Part shown: positions 1 through 9,702 of the stretch, in pieces | Numbering within the stretch: the stretch's first letter is position 1 | Layout of the letters: each line of letters opens with the position of its first letter | Origin: Megalopta genalis | Taxonomy: Eukaryota; Arthropoda; Insecta; Hymenoptera; Halictidae | DNA: 64,000 nt | Assembly: GCF_051020955.1 (NCBI RefSeq) | Contig: NW_027476113.1 | Coordinates: 1,179,501-1,243,500, forward strand | Direction of reading: 5' to 3' | Notes under the pieces: generated by a model | Database searches by the model: none | What the model was told of the DNA's origin: nothing | What the model saw: the letters and a program-made list of their open reading frames with translations, nothing else | Program-made: the position numbers and the translations under genes

Positions 1-218
1 ATCACAAGCGCGTTGCTCTTCGTAATGTTCAGACTGATGTAATTCTTCAAGATCGTCGTTGTACCGGGATTTCTGGACCGATCGATTTCCACTCCGTTCA
101 GTTCATAACGTATCTCGTCGAACATAAACGCTACCGCATTGTTCTCTAGAGCCACCGTTCTTCTTCTCCTTATTGTCGAAATGGCGCGCCGTTTTTTATG
201 TTCGACGTATTCGATATC
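1..218 (-). CDS. Polinton capsid-type protein, N-terminal part, cut by window edge
   Basis: An open minus-strand frame runs from about 218 off the left edge of the window. It contains AFMFDEIRYELNGVEID, a phrase I recognise from the large capsid-like protein encoded by Polinton/Maverick elements in ants and other insects. Family knowledge: these proteins form the virion-like shell (double jelly-roll major capsid). Only about 70 codons are visible, preceded by a TAG, and the expected N-terminal stretch before the phrase looks arginine-rich and degenerate, so the start is uncertain. It lies just downstream of the second structural gene (261-6826) in the same orientation, consistent with one structural gene cluster. 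The assignment rests on recalled similarity of a short segment. Confidence 0.55.
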
Positions 219-260
219 CTATTATTATTATTATGAATTAACATAACGGCTATGTCAAGG

Positions 261-848
261 TTATGAGACGATTCGACGAACGTGCAGCCGAACCGTGATT
301 TCTTCGTTTCGAAAATCAATCAAACGTGCAGACTGGTCCACGATGCGAATCGTTAAATCTTCCATTGATCGTGTAACGATCAGGAGGTAAATGACTCGTG
401 CCGGTGTTTCCGATATTTTATACTCCGGCGACATGTTAGGCGCGAATTCGTGTATCGTGTGAATCAGTTTCCCGTTATCGTACGAACGGGTGGTTACGTT
501 GCATTCTATTCGAATAATATTCGTGTTAATGATATTCACGGAAGTGTGCGATACATGCCACGTGTTCGGTGATAGAATGCGATTCCTAGAGAATCCTAGG
601 ATTGGACCCACGGTGTCGGGTTTCGTAAAATCTATCTTATATGCGCTTTTAATTTCGCTTTTCATAGTATTGTTGATCGCTCGTAGGATCAGCGGATATT
701 CTACATCGTTGTTATCTTTGGCTGGAGAAGGATACCGCGCGCTTATCTCACGCCTCAAGTAAGCGTTGATCGCCCCCAGTTCGTACGAGCCGTCCGGGAT
801 GTTTATCTCCTCACCCTCGTCGCCGAAATAGAATTTATTGTCTCCGAT
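261..848 (-). pseudogene. Polinton structural protein, C-terminal part (split by copia)
   Basis: This is the 3' part of a gene whose 5' part is at 6678-6826. The segment reads NKFYFGD near its start, then SYELGAINAYL, FTKPDTVGPILGFS, and ends with EEITVRLHVRR, phrases typical of a roughly 230-residue conserved protein next to the capsid gene in ant Polintons. Family knowledge: probably a virion component; its exact role is not established. The frame is open from the copia junction at 848 to the stop at 261, and a TTG at 758 is only an artefactual start. The gene is broken by the copia insertion at 849-6677, whose 5-bp duplication CCGAT marks both sides, so it can no longer make the full protein. 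Confidence 0.7.
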
Positions 849-993
849 TGTCGAAAAAGAAACTTTAGCCTCGGAAAAAAATTAATTTATAGTTTACTTA
901 GGACTGAGATTCGAAAATATCAGATTACGTTTCTGCCGGTTCCGTCAACACGCACCGACGGTGATGTAAACTGTATATTAAAGATACCGCTAT
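849..993 (+). repeat. 5' LTR remnant of the old copia
   Basis: The stretch matches the start of the solo LTR at 27916 and, from the GGACTG onward at about 901, the right LTR from about 6333. It breaks off at 993 where an unrelated CAGGGTG repeat begins, so the second half of this LTR and the primer-binding region are missing. Confidence 0.75.
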
Positions 994-1230
994 ACAGGGT
1001 GTTCGACGATTATTTTAACAGCCAAAAATGAGGGGTAGCTGAGGTCATTTGAAGTAACTTTTTCCTTTGCGAAAATGCAATCTGGGGCTTTGTTTACGAG
1101 TTATTAACGTAAAACACTGGCCAATGAGAGGTGACGGTGCGAGGGAGAGCGTCCGCGAGAGAGGCCGCAGCACGAGGCTTTAACAGAAGGTCGGGACGGA
1201 CTCGAGCCGCGTTCGAAGTATTGAACAAGT
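994..1230 (+). repeat. CAGGGTG-type interspersed repeat end
   Basis: Begins CAGGGTGTTCGACGATTA right after a TA and continues with GGGGTAGCTGAGGTCATTTG. The same sequence in reverse complement is at about 9428-9537, and a shorter relative is at 11784-11871. The arrangement (TA then CAGGGTG) suggests a Tc1/mariner-type or MITE terminus that is very common in hymenopteran genomes; no transposase is seen. From about 1115 to 1410 the sequence is unassigned and carries no gene that I can support. Confidence 0.5.
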
Positions 1231-1413
1231 CACATGGCGAGAACTTACCGGATTTTTTTACTACATAACAGTGATATTTTTAAGAAAAACGCTGTTCACC
1301 TTTACTTTAGAACGTCTGAAGAATATTTACTAATTTTTCGGACCCGAAACAATATGAGGTTTAACCGTGGCAGCCGTTTTAATTTTCTGGTGTGCATGAC
1401 ACCTCGTGTGTAC

Positions 1414-2059
1414 CACTCAACTGGCTCTGCAAAAGAAATTACTGAGTATAAAATTGCAAAGTGATACCCCATTGATGAGACACTTCACGACATTTGATGG
1501 CCTAATCACTGAATTGAAAGCAGCTGGAGGAAAATTAGAAGAGGTAGATGTAATTTCTCATTTGTTATTAACACTTCCATCATCTTATGATGGAATGATA
1601 ACAGCTATTGAAACTTTAGCTGAAGACAACTTAAGTATTGCATTCGTAAAAACCAGGCTATTGGATCATGAGGTGAAATTGTTAAATGAGAATGCCGATT
1701 CAAGTATAAAGATTCTCCAGGCAATTAAACAAAATAATAATAAAAGGAGATTCACTAATCAAGACTTTCCTATAAAAACAAAAAAACGTGGAAATTTTTA
1801 AATACGAAATAAAACGTCTACGAACATGAAGACAAAAGCAACACATGTGACAAAATGTTACCAGTGTGGAAGAAAAGGACATATAAAGAAGGATTGTTAC
1901 TACCACAAGAGAACCATGGACTATAAAAATAGCGAAAACAGGAGAACATTACAAACAGTGCAGTGTGTGCAGCAAAATACAAATGCTGCAAATACAGATG
2001 GATTTGCATTCATGGCAGGATATGTGGAATGCACTGAAGATAGAAGAGAACGGCTTTAA
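1414..2059 (+). pseudogene. copia gag relic with zinc knuckle
   Basis: Encodes the copia gag (UBN2-type) segment with FVKTRLLDHEVKL, followed in a shifted frame by a CCHC zinc knuckle CYQCGRKGHIKKDC at about 1858-1900. Family knowledge: gag packages the element RNA in virus-like particles. Compared with the related full-length gag at 15930, the first third is missing. A stop at about 1799 and a frame change before 1826 split it, and a TAA at 2057-2059 separates it from the protease. Non-functional. Confidence 0.8.
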
Positions 2060-2825
2060 TTTTTATTGGATTCAGGAGCGTCCGACCATATTATCAATAG
2101 GGAGGACTTAGCAAAACGAGGAGCTGAAGACACCGATCAGGATATCAGTGACAAAATCTGGAGAATACATCATGGCAACAAAAAGGGACACACTGGACGT
2201 ACTCAGTGACACAGGAGTCGCAGGAGAATTGAAGGACGTCCTATATTTGCCGGAAGTACCATATAACTTGCTCTATGTATCAAAGATGCAAAGTATGGGT
2301 AATACGATTGTATTTGATAAACAAGGTGTACAGATTTTTAAATCCGGTAAGGTGATCATCAGGGGTAAGTCCTCGAACAATCTTGTTACAATAGATTTTA
2401 AAATAAAGCATGAACAAGTAAACTCAGTCCAAATGTACAGTATTATCAAAGGTAATTTTGAACTATGGCATGAACGCTTGGGACATATTGAGAAAAGTAA
2501 ATTCTTAGAGTTAAGAAATAAAGGAATGATTAGCGATGTCGAATTGGTAAATAAAATAATACCTAATAATAACTTATGCGAAGCTTGCGTTAATGGAAAA
2601 CAAGCACGATTGCCGTTTAAAAAGGAAAAAGATAAAGATCATGTAAAAAGGCCTTTGTTTATAGTACATTCGGACGTGTGCGGTCCAATCACTCCTTCCA
2701 CAAATAAAATATTTAAGAATATTTGATTCTACAGTATATGTGCATGATAAAATTAGTAAAACCAAATGTAACGAAAAGTCATGGAAAGGAATACTAGCAG
2801 GCTATGAAACAAACGGGTATAGAGT
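2060..2825 (+). pseudogene. copia protease and truncated integrase relic
   Basis: The aspartic protease motif DSGASDHIIN is readable at about 2070-2100. A GAG-pre-integrase segment follows (LWHERLGHIEKSKF, then LCEACVNGKQARLPF), giving the HHCC zinc-binding part, and HSDVCGPITP with the first catalytic Asp of integrase. At about 2710-2730 the text jumps directly to DSTVYVHDK, which in the related element at 15930 lies more than 150 residues further on. The deletion therefore removes the second catalytic Asp and the Glu. A stop at 2724-2726 and frame changes complete the inactivation. Confidence 0.8.
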
Positions 2826-4229
2826 GTGGGACGTGAAAAGGAAAAGTATTTCGTTGTCAGAGATACAATATTTGACGAAGTTAATTTCCTAAAGTCAAGG
2901 CCGGTAGCAAATGTTAAAGAGATTAGTTGTGAAAAATCTCAAAATAAAATTGAAATTTCTGACGTAATGTCAAACTCAATAAAGGAATTAAAGAAATCTG
3001 ATAATGGCAAACCAGATAGTTTAAGTTCGGAAAATATCGGAAATAAAACTGATGTTTCTGACGTAAAGTCAAAATCAGTGGGTGATCCTAGTAAGTCTGT
3101 TGATGGAAAAACAGATAAACTAGAGAGTATAAATCCAAACAGAATCAATGAAAAATTCCATAATGATAATATTGAAATAACAGTAGATAGGTCTTCTTCT
3201 CAGAATAGTACAAATACAGATAGTACAAATAGCAGTAAAAGAATGTTATCAGAACCAAGAAGGAGTGATAGGATTAAAAGGAAACCGCACATTTCATATG
3301 ATGAAGAGGACATGCCGATTGATTATATGATGTGTGCACAATCGGTAGTTTGTGAAACTCCTGCATCATATCAGGAAACAAATAACAGAAATGATAGGGA
3401 ACAATGGGAACAAGCTATTAGAGAAGAAATTAATTCTCTTATGGTGAATAAAACTTGGACATTAGTACCAAGTCCTAGCAATAGAAATATAATAAATTGT
3501 AAATGGGTATTTACGATAAAAGATGATGAATTTGTAAACCCATTAAGATATAAAGCTCGGCTGGTTGCAAAAGCGTTTAGCCAAAAGTATTTAGTAGATT
3601 ATAATGAAACCTTTGCTCCGATTGCAAGGATTTCAAGTTTCAGATTTATAATTGCTTATGCTAATCAATTTAATTTATTAATCCATCATATGGATGTAGA
3701 AACCGCATTTTTAAACGGTATATTAAAGGAGGAAATTTATATGAGAGTACCTGAGGGAATTGAAAACAAACAGAATCAAGTTTGTAAATTAAATAAAGCT
3801 TTGTATGGATTAAAACAAGCAGCAAGATGCTGGTTTGAAGAATTCGAAAAGGCTCTTAAAAAGATTTTCAGAATTCCCCAGTTGACCGTTGTACTTACAT
3901 TTTAGATAAAGGAGATATTTCAAAAAATATCTATGTAGTTTTGTATGTCGATCATTTGGTAGTTGCGACAGCTAATATCGTAAAGATGAATAATTTCAAA
4001 GACTACTTAATGAACAGGTAATGAACAGTTTCATTAGAATTGAAAGGAGTGGAGAAAATATAACTCTAGACCAAAGTACTTATATTAGAAAAGTATTGAA
4101 GAAATTTAATATGGATAATTGTAAACCCATAAATACTCCACTTGAAAGTAAGCTTAATTATGAAGCCCTGAATTCAGACGAACAATATGAGGCACCTTGT
4201 CGAAATGTTATTGGTTGTTTGATGTATAT
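2826..4229 (+). pseudogene. copia reverse transcriptase relic, YVDD changed to YVDH
   Basis: A charged, lysine/serine-rich linker is followed by the copia RT domain: INCKWVFTIK, ETFAPIARISSF, HHMDVETAFLNG, and LYGLKQAARCWFEEF. The frame breaks near 3880. Downstream, the catalytic box at 3944-3955 reads Tyr-Val-Asp-His instead of Tyr-Val-Asp-Asp, so a metal-binding Asp is lost even apart from the frameshift. A TAA at about 4018-4020 and further frame loss follow. The segment LTLDQSTYIRKVLKKF-like text at 4040-4120 and NVIGCLMYI continue the RT connection region until it is cut by the solo LTR at 4230. Confidence 0.8.
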
Positions 4230-4997
4230 TGTAACATACGAGGAATCTTCCCACGTATTTTTTATATTCCTTCCTGAAGGCATACGCCAGGCTGGCGTCA
4301 GCCAGTCGGGGGTGGATTTGTATATCGTGAGTCGAGTGCCTCCGAGGGGGTACGACGACGAACGTTCTGGAACCGGACCACGTAGCAACACCACCACTAC
4401 CATTTTTCCCATAAAATTTTAGTATATAAAGGGCTCTAACGCGACCGGGAAGCGGGCTAGTTTCGTGACATTCGTTGAGACGGAAACATTAGCAAGATCG
4501 AGTTAAATTCTCTTTCAACCAAATCTCAGAGGTAACAGCCTAGAATCGAAAGCCCCCGCCGGCTCAGTGCGAAAAACTGAGAGCGCGTTTAGAGTCCACA
4601 AACACACACTCACACTTGTTAAACCCAGCGCGCAATAAATTAGTTTCTACCAGTTTTTTGGTTTCCACTTCAATTATTACCATCTCCTGCTTCGAACCAG
4701 TAATAGGTAAGAACCCACCAAGGTATACCTCAGCCGCTCGAGGTATATCCTTATTTCTTTTTAACAAAGTTACGAGGCACCCTAACACCAATTCCTCCAA
4801 CCACCTTATCCAAACCCCTTTGAAGGGAGCCACCCGTGTCGAAATAAACATTGGCTGGTCTACGCACCTCATCCTAACCTAAAAGGTAGCCACCCGTGTC
4901 GAAATAAACATCGGCTGGTCTACGCACCTCATCCAAAAAGATTCCAATTGCATGCAACCTCCGGCCACCCAAACTGCCTGGCCCTCGGCACGTAACA
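4230..4997 (+). mobile_element. Solo LTR (gypsy-type) inside the old copia
   Basis: Starts TGTAACATACG and ends CACGTAACA, with a 4-bp duplication ATAT on both sides (4226-4229 and 4998-5001). The copia RT reading is interrupted at 4229 and resumes at about 5000. A TATA-like box (GTATATAAAGG) lies near 4421-4431, as expected for an LTR promoter. Its last 300 bp resemble 10370-10599, so both belong to related LTR families. It contains an internal direct repeat around 4835-4930 (GCCACCCGTGTCGAAATAAA twice). No internal gene remains, so it is a recombined solo LTR of about 768 bp. Confidence 0.8.
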
Positions 4998-5000
4998 ATA

Positions 5001-6331
5001 TTATGATCTGTACGCGACCTGATCTATGTGTAGCTGTGAGCATTTTGAGCAGATACACAAATAAAAGAAATAAGGAATTATGGATTTGTCTTAAAAGAGT
5101 TTTAAGATATTTGAAAGGCACGACAGATATCAAACTAACGTACACAAGAGGTACACATGATAACATCTTGATAGACAGCAGGGTATGCTGATTCAGATTG
5201 GGATGGAAACGACACAACTGGTTATATATTTAAATTGTTCGAAAAATATACAATTAGTTGGAATACGAAAAAGCAATCATCAGTCGCGGTCTCTTCGACT
5301 GAGGCTGAATACATGGCTTTATTTAAAGCAGTTAAAGAAGCATTATGGTTAAAATCTTTAGCAACCAGTATCAAAGTAAATATATCAGAATCCATTGTAA
5401 TCTATGAAGACAATAATGGTTGTATTAGTATTGCAAACAACCCAACTAGTCACAAAAGATCGAAACATATCGATATTAAATATCACTTTGCCAGAGAGCA
5501 GGTAGAGAATAAAGTACACTGGAGGTATGCCCCGCCTTTTCAGTGCTGCGCCGAGTCCTAAGAAGGGAAGTTGGTCGCGACCTCGCTCTCTCCAGCTTAG
5601 TTGGGGCCATGCTGGAGAGCCCGAGAAAATGGGCGGCAGCCATCGCCTTCTGCGAACAGGTAATGTTGCAGAAGGTGGCTGCCGAGCAGGGTCGCCGTGA
5701 GCGGGGGGTGCGGCGTGTGCGCCCACGCCTAGAGCCCCCCCCCCCCCGAGCAGCTGAGAATAGGCGGGCGGCGGGTGTACCAGATTATGCTGGTTTAATT
5801 GCCCGCCGCCTGCCAACTGAAGATGTCCTCCCCATATTGGGAGTGACGAGGCGGTGTGGGGTGCGGTCCCCCGCACCGCCGAATCAAGATGATTCATGGG
5901 GGGTGGATAAATCTCCCCCCCCGGAACGCGGCCGGCCACCGCTATTCCATCCTGGTGGCCGGCCAGGCGAGGGGGAGCCGCGGTTGTGTTCTTTGAGAGT
6001 TCCCGTGGCTCCCCCGCTAATCGCGAGCGCCCTAGGCCGCCGTGGGGGTTTTAGCGGGTCAAACCCCGCACTACCCCCGTCCCGTCCTTCGGGCGGGTCG
6101 GGAGTGTCTGACCAGCAGATTTCCCCCACGTTAATAAAAAAAAAAGGTAGAGAATAAAGTGGTAATATTAAAATATATTCCAACAGGTCATCAATTGGCA
6201 GATATGCTGACCAAGCCACTTCCAGGACAGAAGTTCATCCAAATGAGAGTTGGAATAGGCGTACAATAACAGAATTTTTTTTCTCATTGTTCAATTAATA
6301 TAAGAAATAAATGGTCTGGTCAGGTTTTTCT
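5001..6331 (+). pseudogene. copia RNase H relic, split by an R1 tail
   Basis: Resumes after the solo LTR with CTRPDLCVAVSILSRY, then DSDWDGNDTTGYIF near 5198, VSSTEAEYMALFKAVKEALW at about 5300, IYEDNNGCISIANN and SKHIDIKYHFAREQ, which supply the RNase H catalytic Asp and Glu residues. A stop at about 5190 and a frame change break it. The R1 insertion at 5516-6145 interrupts the C-terminus; after it the reading ends with ADMLTKPLPGQKF and a TAA near 6268. The region 6270-6331 is the copia 3' untranslated part. Confidence 0.8.
5516..6145 (+). mobile_element. 5'-truncated R1-clade non-LTR retrotransposon tail
   Basis: The insertion ends in a poly(A) run and is bracketed by an exact 15-bp duplication GGTAGAGAATAAAGT at 5501-5515 and 6146-6160, the hallmark of target-primed reverse transcription. 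The 5' portion encodes the end of the R1 reverse transcriptase polyprotein, including SSLVGAMLESPRKWAAAIAF, followed by GC-rich 3' untranslated sequence with C and G homopolymers. Only the last 630 bp of the element were copied. The long GC-rich open frames here on both strands are mostly incidental. Confidence 0.85.
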
Positions 6332-6677
6332 GGGGACTGATATTCGAAAATATCAGATTACGTTTTTCGCCGGTTTCGTCAACGCGCACCGACGGTGATG
6401 TAAACTGTATATCAAAAGATGCCGCCATATACCATCGCCGGTGTCGTTAGAACACATCGTGCTCTGACCGTTAGTGATCCCAGTACCGAGAATACAATGT
6501 AAGACGCGATGAATGACCGCCTCTGATTGGTGGAGAAGACCACACCAAAAAAGGTATATAAGCAGGCGTCAGTTCGTACATATACCTTCTCTCAAATGAA
6601 AGTAAAAATAAAGCTGTTTAAGAAATGGAATTAATATCATATTTATTTGTGAAATAATCCAAGCCAAAATCCCAATA
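6332..6677 (+). repeat. 3' LTR of the old copia
   Basis: Aligns with the solo LTR 27916-28223 and the remnant at 849-993, and ends CCCAATA followed by the duplication CCGAT. The first 50 or so bases of the LTR are not recognisable here. A TATA-like element (GGTATATAAGC) at about 6553-6563 is a plausible LTR promoter. Confidence 0.75.
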
Positions 6678-6826
6678 CCGATATTTGAACTGATGTTTGG
6701 TATCGTGTAATAAGTTTGCAAATCGAGCAGGCCCAGTTCGTAATCGGCATTGTTGAGATCTATAGGCGGGAAGTACTTGGATGCTAACACGCTACTTCTT
6801 CCCGATAACGTGAACGCGTATGACAT
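6678..6826 (-). pseudogene. Polinton structural protein, N-terminal part
   Basis: Starts with ATG at 6824-6826 and reads MSYAFTLSGRSSVLASKYF then PPIDLNNADYELGLLDLQTY, the characteristic opening of the conserved structural protein whose remainder is at 261-848. The reading reaches the copia junction at 6677/6678; beyond that the apparent open frame is copia LTR sequence and not part of the protein. The gene begins about 12 bp downstream of the end of the protease reading frame, as in a compact viral gene cluster. The two parts sit in compatible frames across the 5-bp duplication, so the copia insertion may be the first disabling change in this gene. Confidence 0.75.
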
Positions 6827-6838
6827 CCTTGCGACGAA

Positions 6839-7380
6839 CTATATCAGGGTTCCTCGCAGAAATTTCACACACAATTGTCCGCACACGCTTTCGTCGTAAC
6901 TTTGATAAATCTTGTGATTGTACGTGATGGTCGGAAATAACGAATCAATTCGATCGGTGGTCGAAAATCTCCAAAACTATCGAAGTAACTGACTCGCGAA
7001 TCATGTTTTATATACGCGACCCAGTGCGTTCCTGAACCATGACCGCTATCCAGATTCACTATTCCTCGTTCGTTTACCCATATTTGTTTCGGCAATTCAT
7101 CGCGCATGAAAACTCCGCGAAAATGCGGTAATTTTTTACAGACGATTTTCAATTCCACGTCCGTCGTCGAGTTATCTTTTTTCCTTTCTTTTGACTTCTT
7201 CTTCTTCTTCATTCCTTTTCCACGTTTGTACGGCGCGAGATACACTCCGCGGCCCTCCATAGCGCGATTGTGTCGTCGCGCTTCTTCCAATTGTTTCTTC
7301 GCAGCTTTCGCATCGTTTATTGTTTTGATCACCCCAGCAGCGCCATCTGTCAACGCTTCCAAAGCTCCCAAAGCGGGTAA
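6839..7380 (-). pseudogene. Adenain-like Polinton protease fused to a minor-virion-type N-terminus, frameshifted
   Basis: The N-terminal part carries DAKAAKKQLEEARRHNRAME and GVYLAPYKRGKG, typical of the basic virion-protein segment fused upstream of the protease in insect Polintons, then a Lys-rich linker. The cysteine protease core shows LPHFRGVFMRDELP, the catalytic His in GTHWVAYIK and the Asp in YFDSFGD. Family knowledge: adenovirus-type proteases mature capsid proteins, using a His-Asp/Glu-Cys triad. The catalytic Cys (CGQL, codon at 6881-6883) lies in another frame: a small indel just upstream shifts the main frame to an early stop at 6865. The 5' end is missing too: the frame is open past 7371 but is cut at the junction with the divergent ATPase at about 7376. 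Confidence 0.8.
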
Positions 7381-7905
7381 AACGAATGTTATGATTAGTC
7401 TGTTGGAGAGTCCGAATTGGCTGCGATTCGCAAACTTGTACGTGTATTCGAAATCGCTGCGTCAACCACAGTATCAATACTTGAGCAACTTGTTCTCGTC
7501 CGTGGGGGATGTAGGTTATTTTGCCTACTCGGACAACGCGGACGTGATTCCTCAGGCAGATGCTCGGCCGAATTCGATATTTATCTTTGACGACGTTGCT
7601 TGCGACGAACAGGATGTCATGAGAGAATATTTCGCGATAGGCAGACATTCGCACATCGGTTGTTTCTATCTGTCGCAATCGTACGCGAGAATACCCAAAC
7701 ATTTGATTCGCGACAATGCAAATCTAGTGATTTTATTCAATCAAGATGTCACGAATCATATGAATACAGATATGTCGTTCGAAACGTTCAACGCACTTTG
7801 TACGAGGTATTGGCGAAACAAGTACGGATTCCTTGTAATCGACAAAGACAGCCCTGCGAATCGTGGTCGTTACAGGCGCGGTTTAACAAATTTGTCGTGC
7901 TGTGA
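7373..7905 (+). pseudogene. Polinton A32-like packaging ATPase, 5' truncated
   Basis: FtsK/HerA-type genome-packaging ATPase. The P-loop survives only as its end, AGKTNV at 7373-7390; the Met and the first glycines of GxxxxGKT are absent. Downstream are ESPNWLRFANLYVYSKSL, the Walker B segment SIFIFDDVACDE at about 7574-7610, GRHSHIGCFYLSQSYARIPK, and YGFLVIDKD. Family knowledge: this ATPase drives DNA into the capsid. A short deletion is visible around NQDVTNHMNTD, and a one-base shift after RYRRG moves the natural end, FVVL then TGA at 7903-7905, into another frame. The truncated start directly abuts the truncated start of the protease on the other strand. Confidence 0.8.
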
Positions 7906-7958
7906 TCGGGGCTCATTTGGACTGCAAGAGTCGTTGAAGTCGCATCGTACCGCCCGAT

Positions 7959-9330
7959 ATGCGTCGGTCTAAGGAAAACCGGCGAGCCGCGATCGCCAAA
8001 GAAATAGCCAAGACCAGTGATGTCATACGTAAAAATAGTTTAGCTCTGAAGGTTGGGAAAATGAATACGGAGTCGAACATTGAGACGAATTTACGCCCGA
8101 TCGAGGAGCCGTTGAAACAGCTGGTTCAAAATACAGCTACGGAAGCGAACGATAATATGCCGATAGCGGATCGGCCGTTGGATCCGTAAACGCAGTCGCT
8201 ATTCTCTATGAAGAAAGTAGAGAGAAAATGGAACAAGAAGAAGAAGAGGAAGCATGACGAAGCAGCTTTAACGCCAAGGATGCATTTGAAGAAGAAAAAG
8301 AAAATATATTCCCCTGTCCTTACCAACGATGACATCGGCTATGTGTTGTACGACGACGACGATGACGACGACGACAGTGGCAACAGTGACTTTAACGAGG
8401 CGGGTGGCAATAAGGCGCACGAAACGATACTTACGATACTTTCGGAGCAACAAGAGAAAGCTTTCGAATCGTCTCCAACGGCCACAGCATCGTTGGAATC
8501 ATCGGTGCGAAACATTTTGAAAAGTCCTGAATCGCACCGCGACGAATACGAACATTTGTTCAACAATCTTGGACCTTTAGCCAGCAAATACTTGCGCAAT
8601 TCCTTTAGCGGACCACCGAAAAATTTGGACAACGTGTACGGAGTGTATTTTTATAATGACAAACTGATACTTGGAAACACCACGTTTGATGTTGAAAGCA
8701 ACGACGATATCGTTATCAGGTCTCTACGAATTGATATTCAAAAGAATACCCGACGAGAACCTGTACATCGAGGTCGATAAGGATATTTACAGAAACATTC
8801 TCATCGCTACGCGCGCGCATCAGCGAGGTAACCAAATAATGGGGAATAAGGGTTACAAGTACAAAACTATCACAGGACCGATGTTTTCGACGTTGCGCGG
8901 AAAGGGTAAACAAATTCCAACGATGATGCGCGTAACCAACCATCCAATCGATTACGTGCATTGGGACGATCCGAACGAGCTGGGGTATCGTTTGATATTG
9001 CTGATGGCATCGAAAAATGCCGGGCCCACTGGTCACGACAACGAAATAATATCCGCAATCGAAGAACTTCGAAGAAGTCGGATTGATTATAAATTAAATC
9101 GTTCGATACTCGTTACTGCAGTAATGAATGAAATGTCTGTTGATAAATTTAACAGGTGGTTCGATAGAACGAGCATTCGTTGGAATTGCTGCGAAACCAA
9201 TCAAACGATATCTGTGGACGAAAATTGGAACGATAGATTTACAAATATTGAGTTGAGACTCGACCACGTTTGTCAACAAATACATCAGATTAAACAACAA
9301 CAACAACAACAAGAGCTGCTCGAAACATAG
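7959..9330 (+). pseudogene. Polinton accessory protein (DUF8207-like), multiply frameshifted
   Basis: Begins MRRSKENRRAAIAKEIAKTS and continues IEEPLKQLVQN; then an acidic and Lys-rich low-complexity region (GAC repeats at 8350-8375 give an Asp run), NLGPLASKYL, DNVYGVYFYNDKLILGN, LYELIFKRIPDENLY, GNKGYKYKTI and DYVHWDDPNELGYRLILLMA. This is a very widespread Polinton-associated protein in insects, which I recall as DUF8207; its role is unknown. Three disruptions are visible: frame changes near 8180 and 8255 and a short deletion with shift at about 8715. The 3' end (9090-9330) extends into a Gln run from CAA repeats and may not belong to the original gene. Confidence 0.75.
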
Positions 9331-9427
9331 ATGAAGAAGATAATGATTGAACCGAGAAATGAGAAAAATGTTGCGGTAGTGGCAGCGTCAGCAACCGAAG
9401 AAACCTCGGTAGCATAAAGTTAAACGA

Positions 9428-9537
9428 AGAATTCGTTCAAAGCTGCAGATTGCATTTTCGCGAAGGAAAAAGTTACTTAGAATGATCTCAGCTACCCCAC
9501 ATTTCCGTATTACGAGACATTTTTGGGACACCCTGTA
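9428..9537 (-). repeat. CAGGGTG-type repeat end, inverted relative to 994
   Basis: On the minus strand it reads CAGGGTGTCCCAAAAATGTC and then GGGGTAGCTGAGATCATTC, AAGTAACTTTTTCCTTCGCG, closely matching 994-1105. It may be one end of a separate insertion. From 9538 to 9702 there is only AT-rich sequence without a gene. Confidence 0.5.
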
Positions 9538-9702
9538 TAATAAATACATATTTAAATATATATTTACGTTTTATTATAATACATATTATTATCTATATTT
9601 TATTCAAATATTTTATTAATTAACTATAATTAGAGAATTATATAATATATATTATTAATTTATAAAATATAAATCACAGGATTATTAAATTTATTAATAT
9701 AT

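Larger units (their letters stand above)
849..6677 (+). mobile_element. Old copia (Ty1/copia) element inserted in the Polinton gene
   Basis: A plus-strand copia retrotransposon flanked by CCGAT at 844-848 and 6678-6682. Its left LTR starts TGTCGAAAAAG at 849 and its right LTR ends CCCAATA at 6677; a solo LTR of the same family lies at 27916-28223. Gag, protease, integrase, reverse transcriptase and RNase H remnants follow in canonical copia order and are clearly related to the better-preserved copia at 15506-20696. It is heavily decayed: the right half of the 5' LTR, the leader and gag start are lost, most of the integrase core is deleted, and two later insertions (4230-4997 and 5516-6145) interrupt it. 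About nine differences in a 94-bp stretch shared by the two LTRs point to an old insertion. Confidence 0.85.

Noticed and set aside
5543..6219. Long GC-rich open frames on both strands
   Set aside because: They lie in the R1 3' region and GC-rich composition keeps frames open; only the short R1 C-terminus is supported.
842..6678. A spliceosomal intron (GT...AG) in the Polinton structural gene
   Set aside because: The conserved sequence at its ends is also at 27916-28223 without the gene, flanked by AAAAT; in the Polinton it is flanked by CCGAT. It is therefore a copia LTR pair.
8348..8380. Asp-repeat tract as a functional acidic domain
   Set aside because: It is a GAC microsatellite inside an already frameshifted Polinton gene.
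994..9537. The inverted CAGGGTG ends as the terminal repeats of the Polinton
   Set aside because: Polinton genes continue outside them at 1-848, and Polinton terminal repeats are normally hundreds of bases with a 6-bp duplication.
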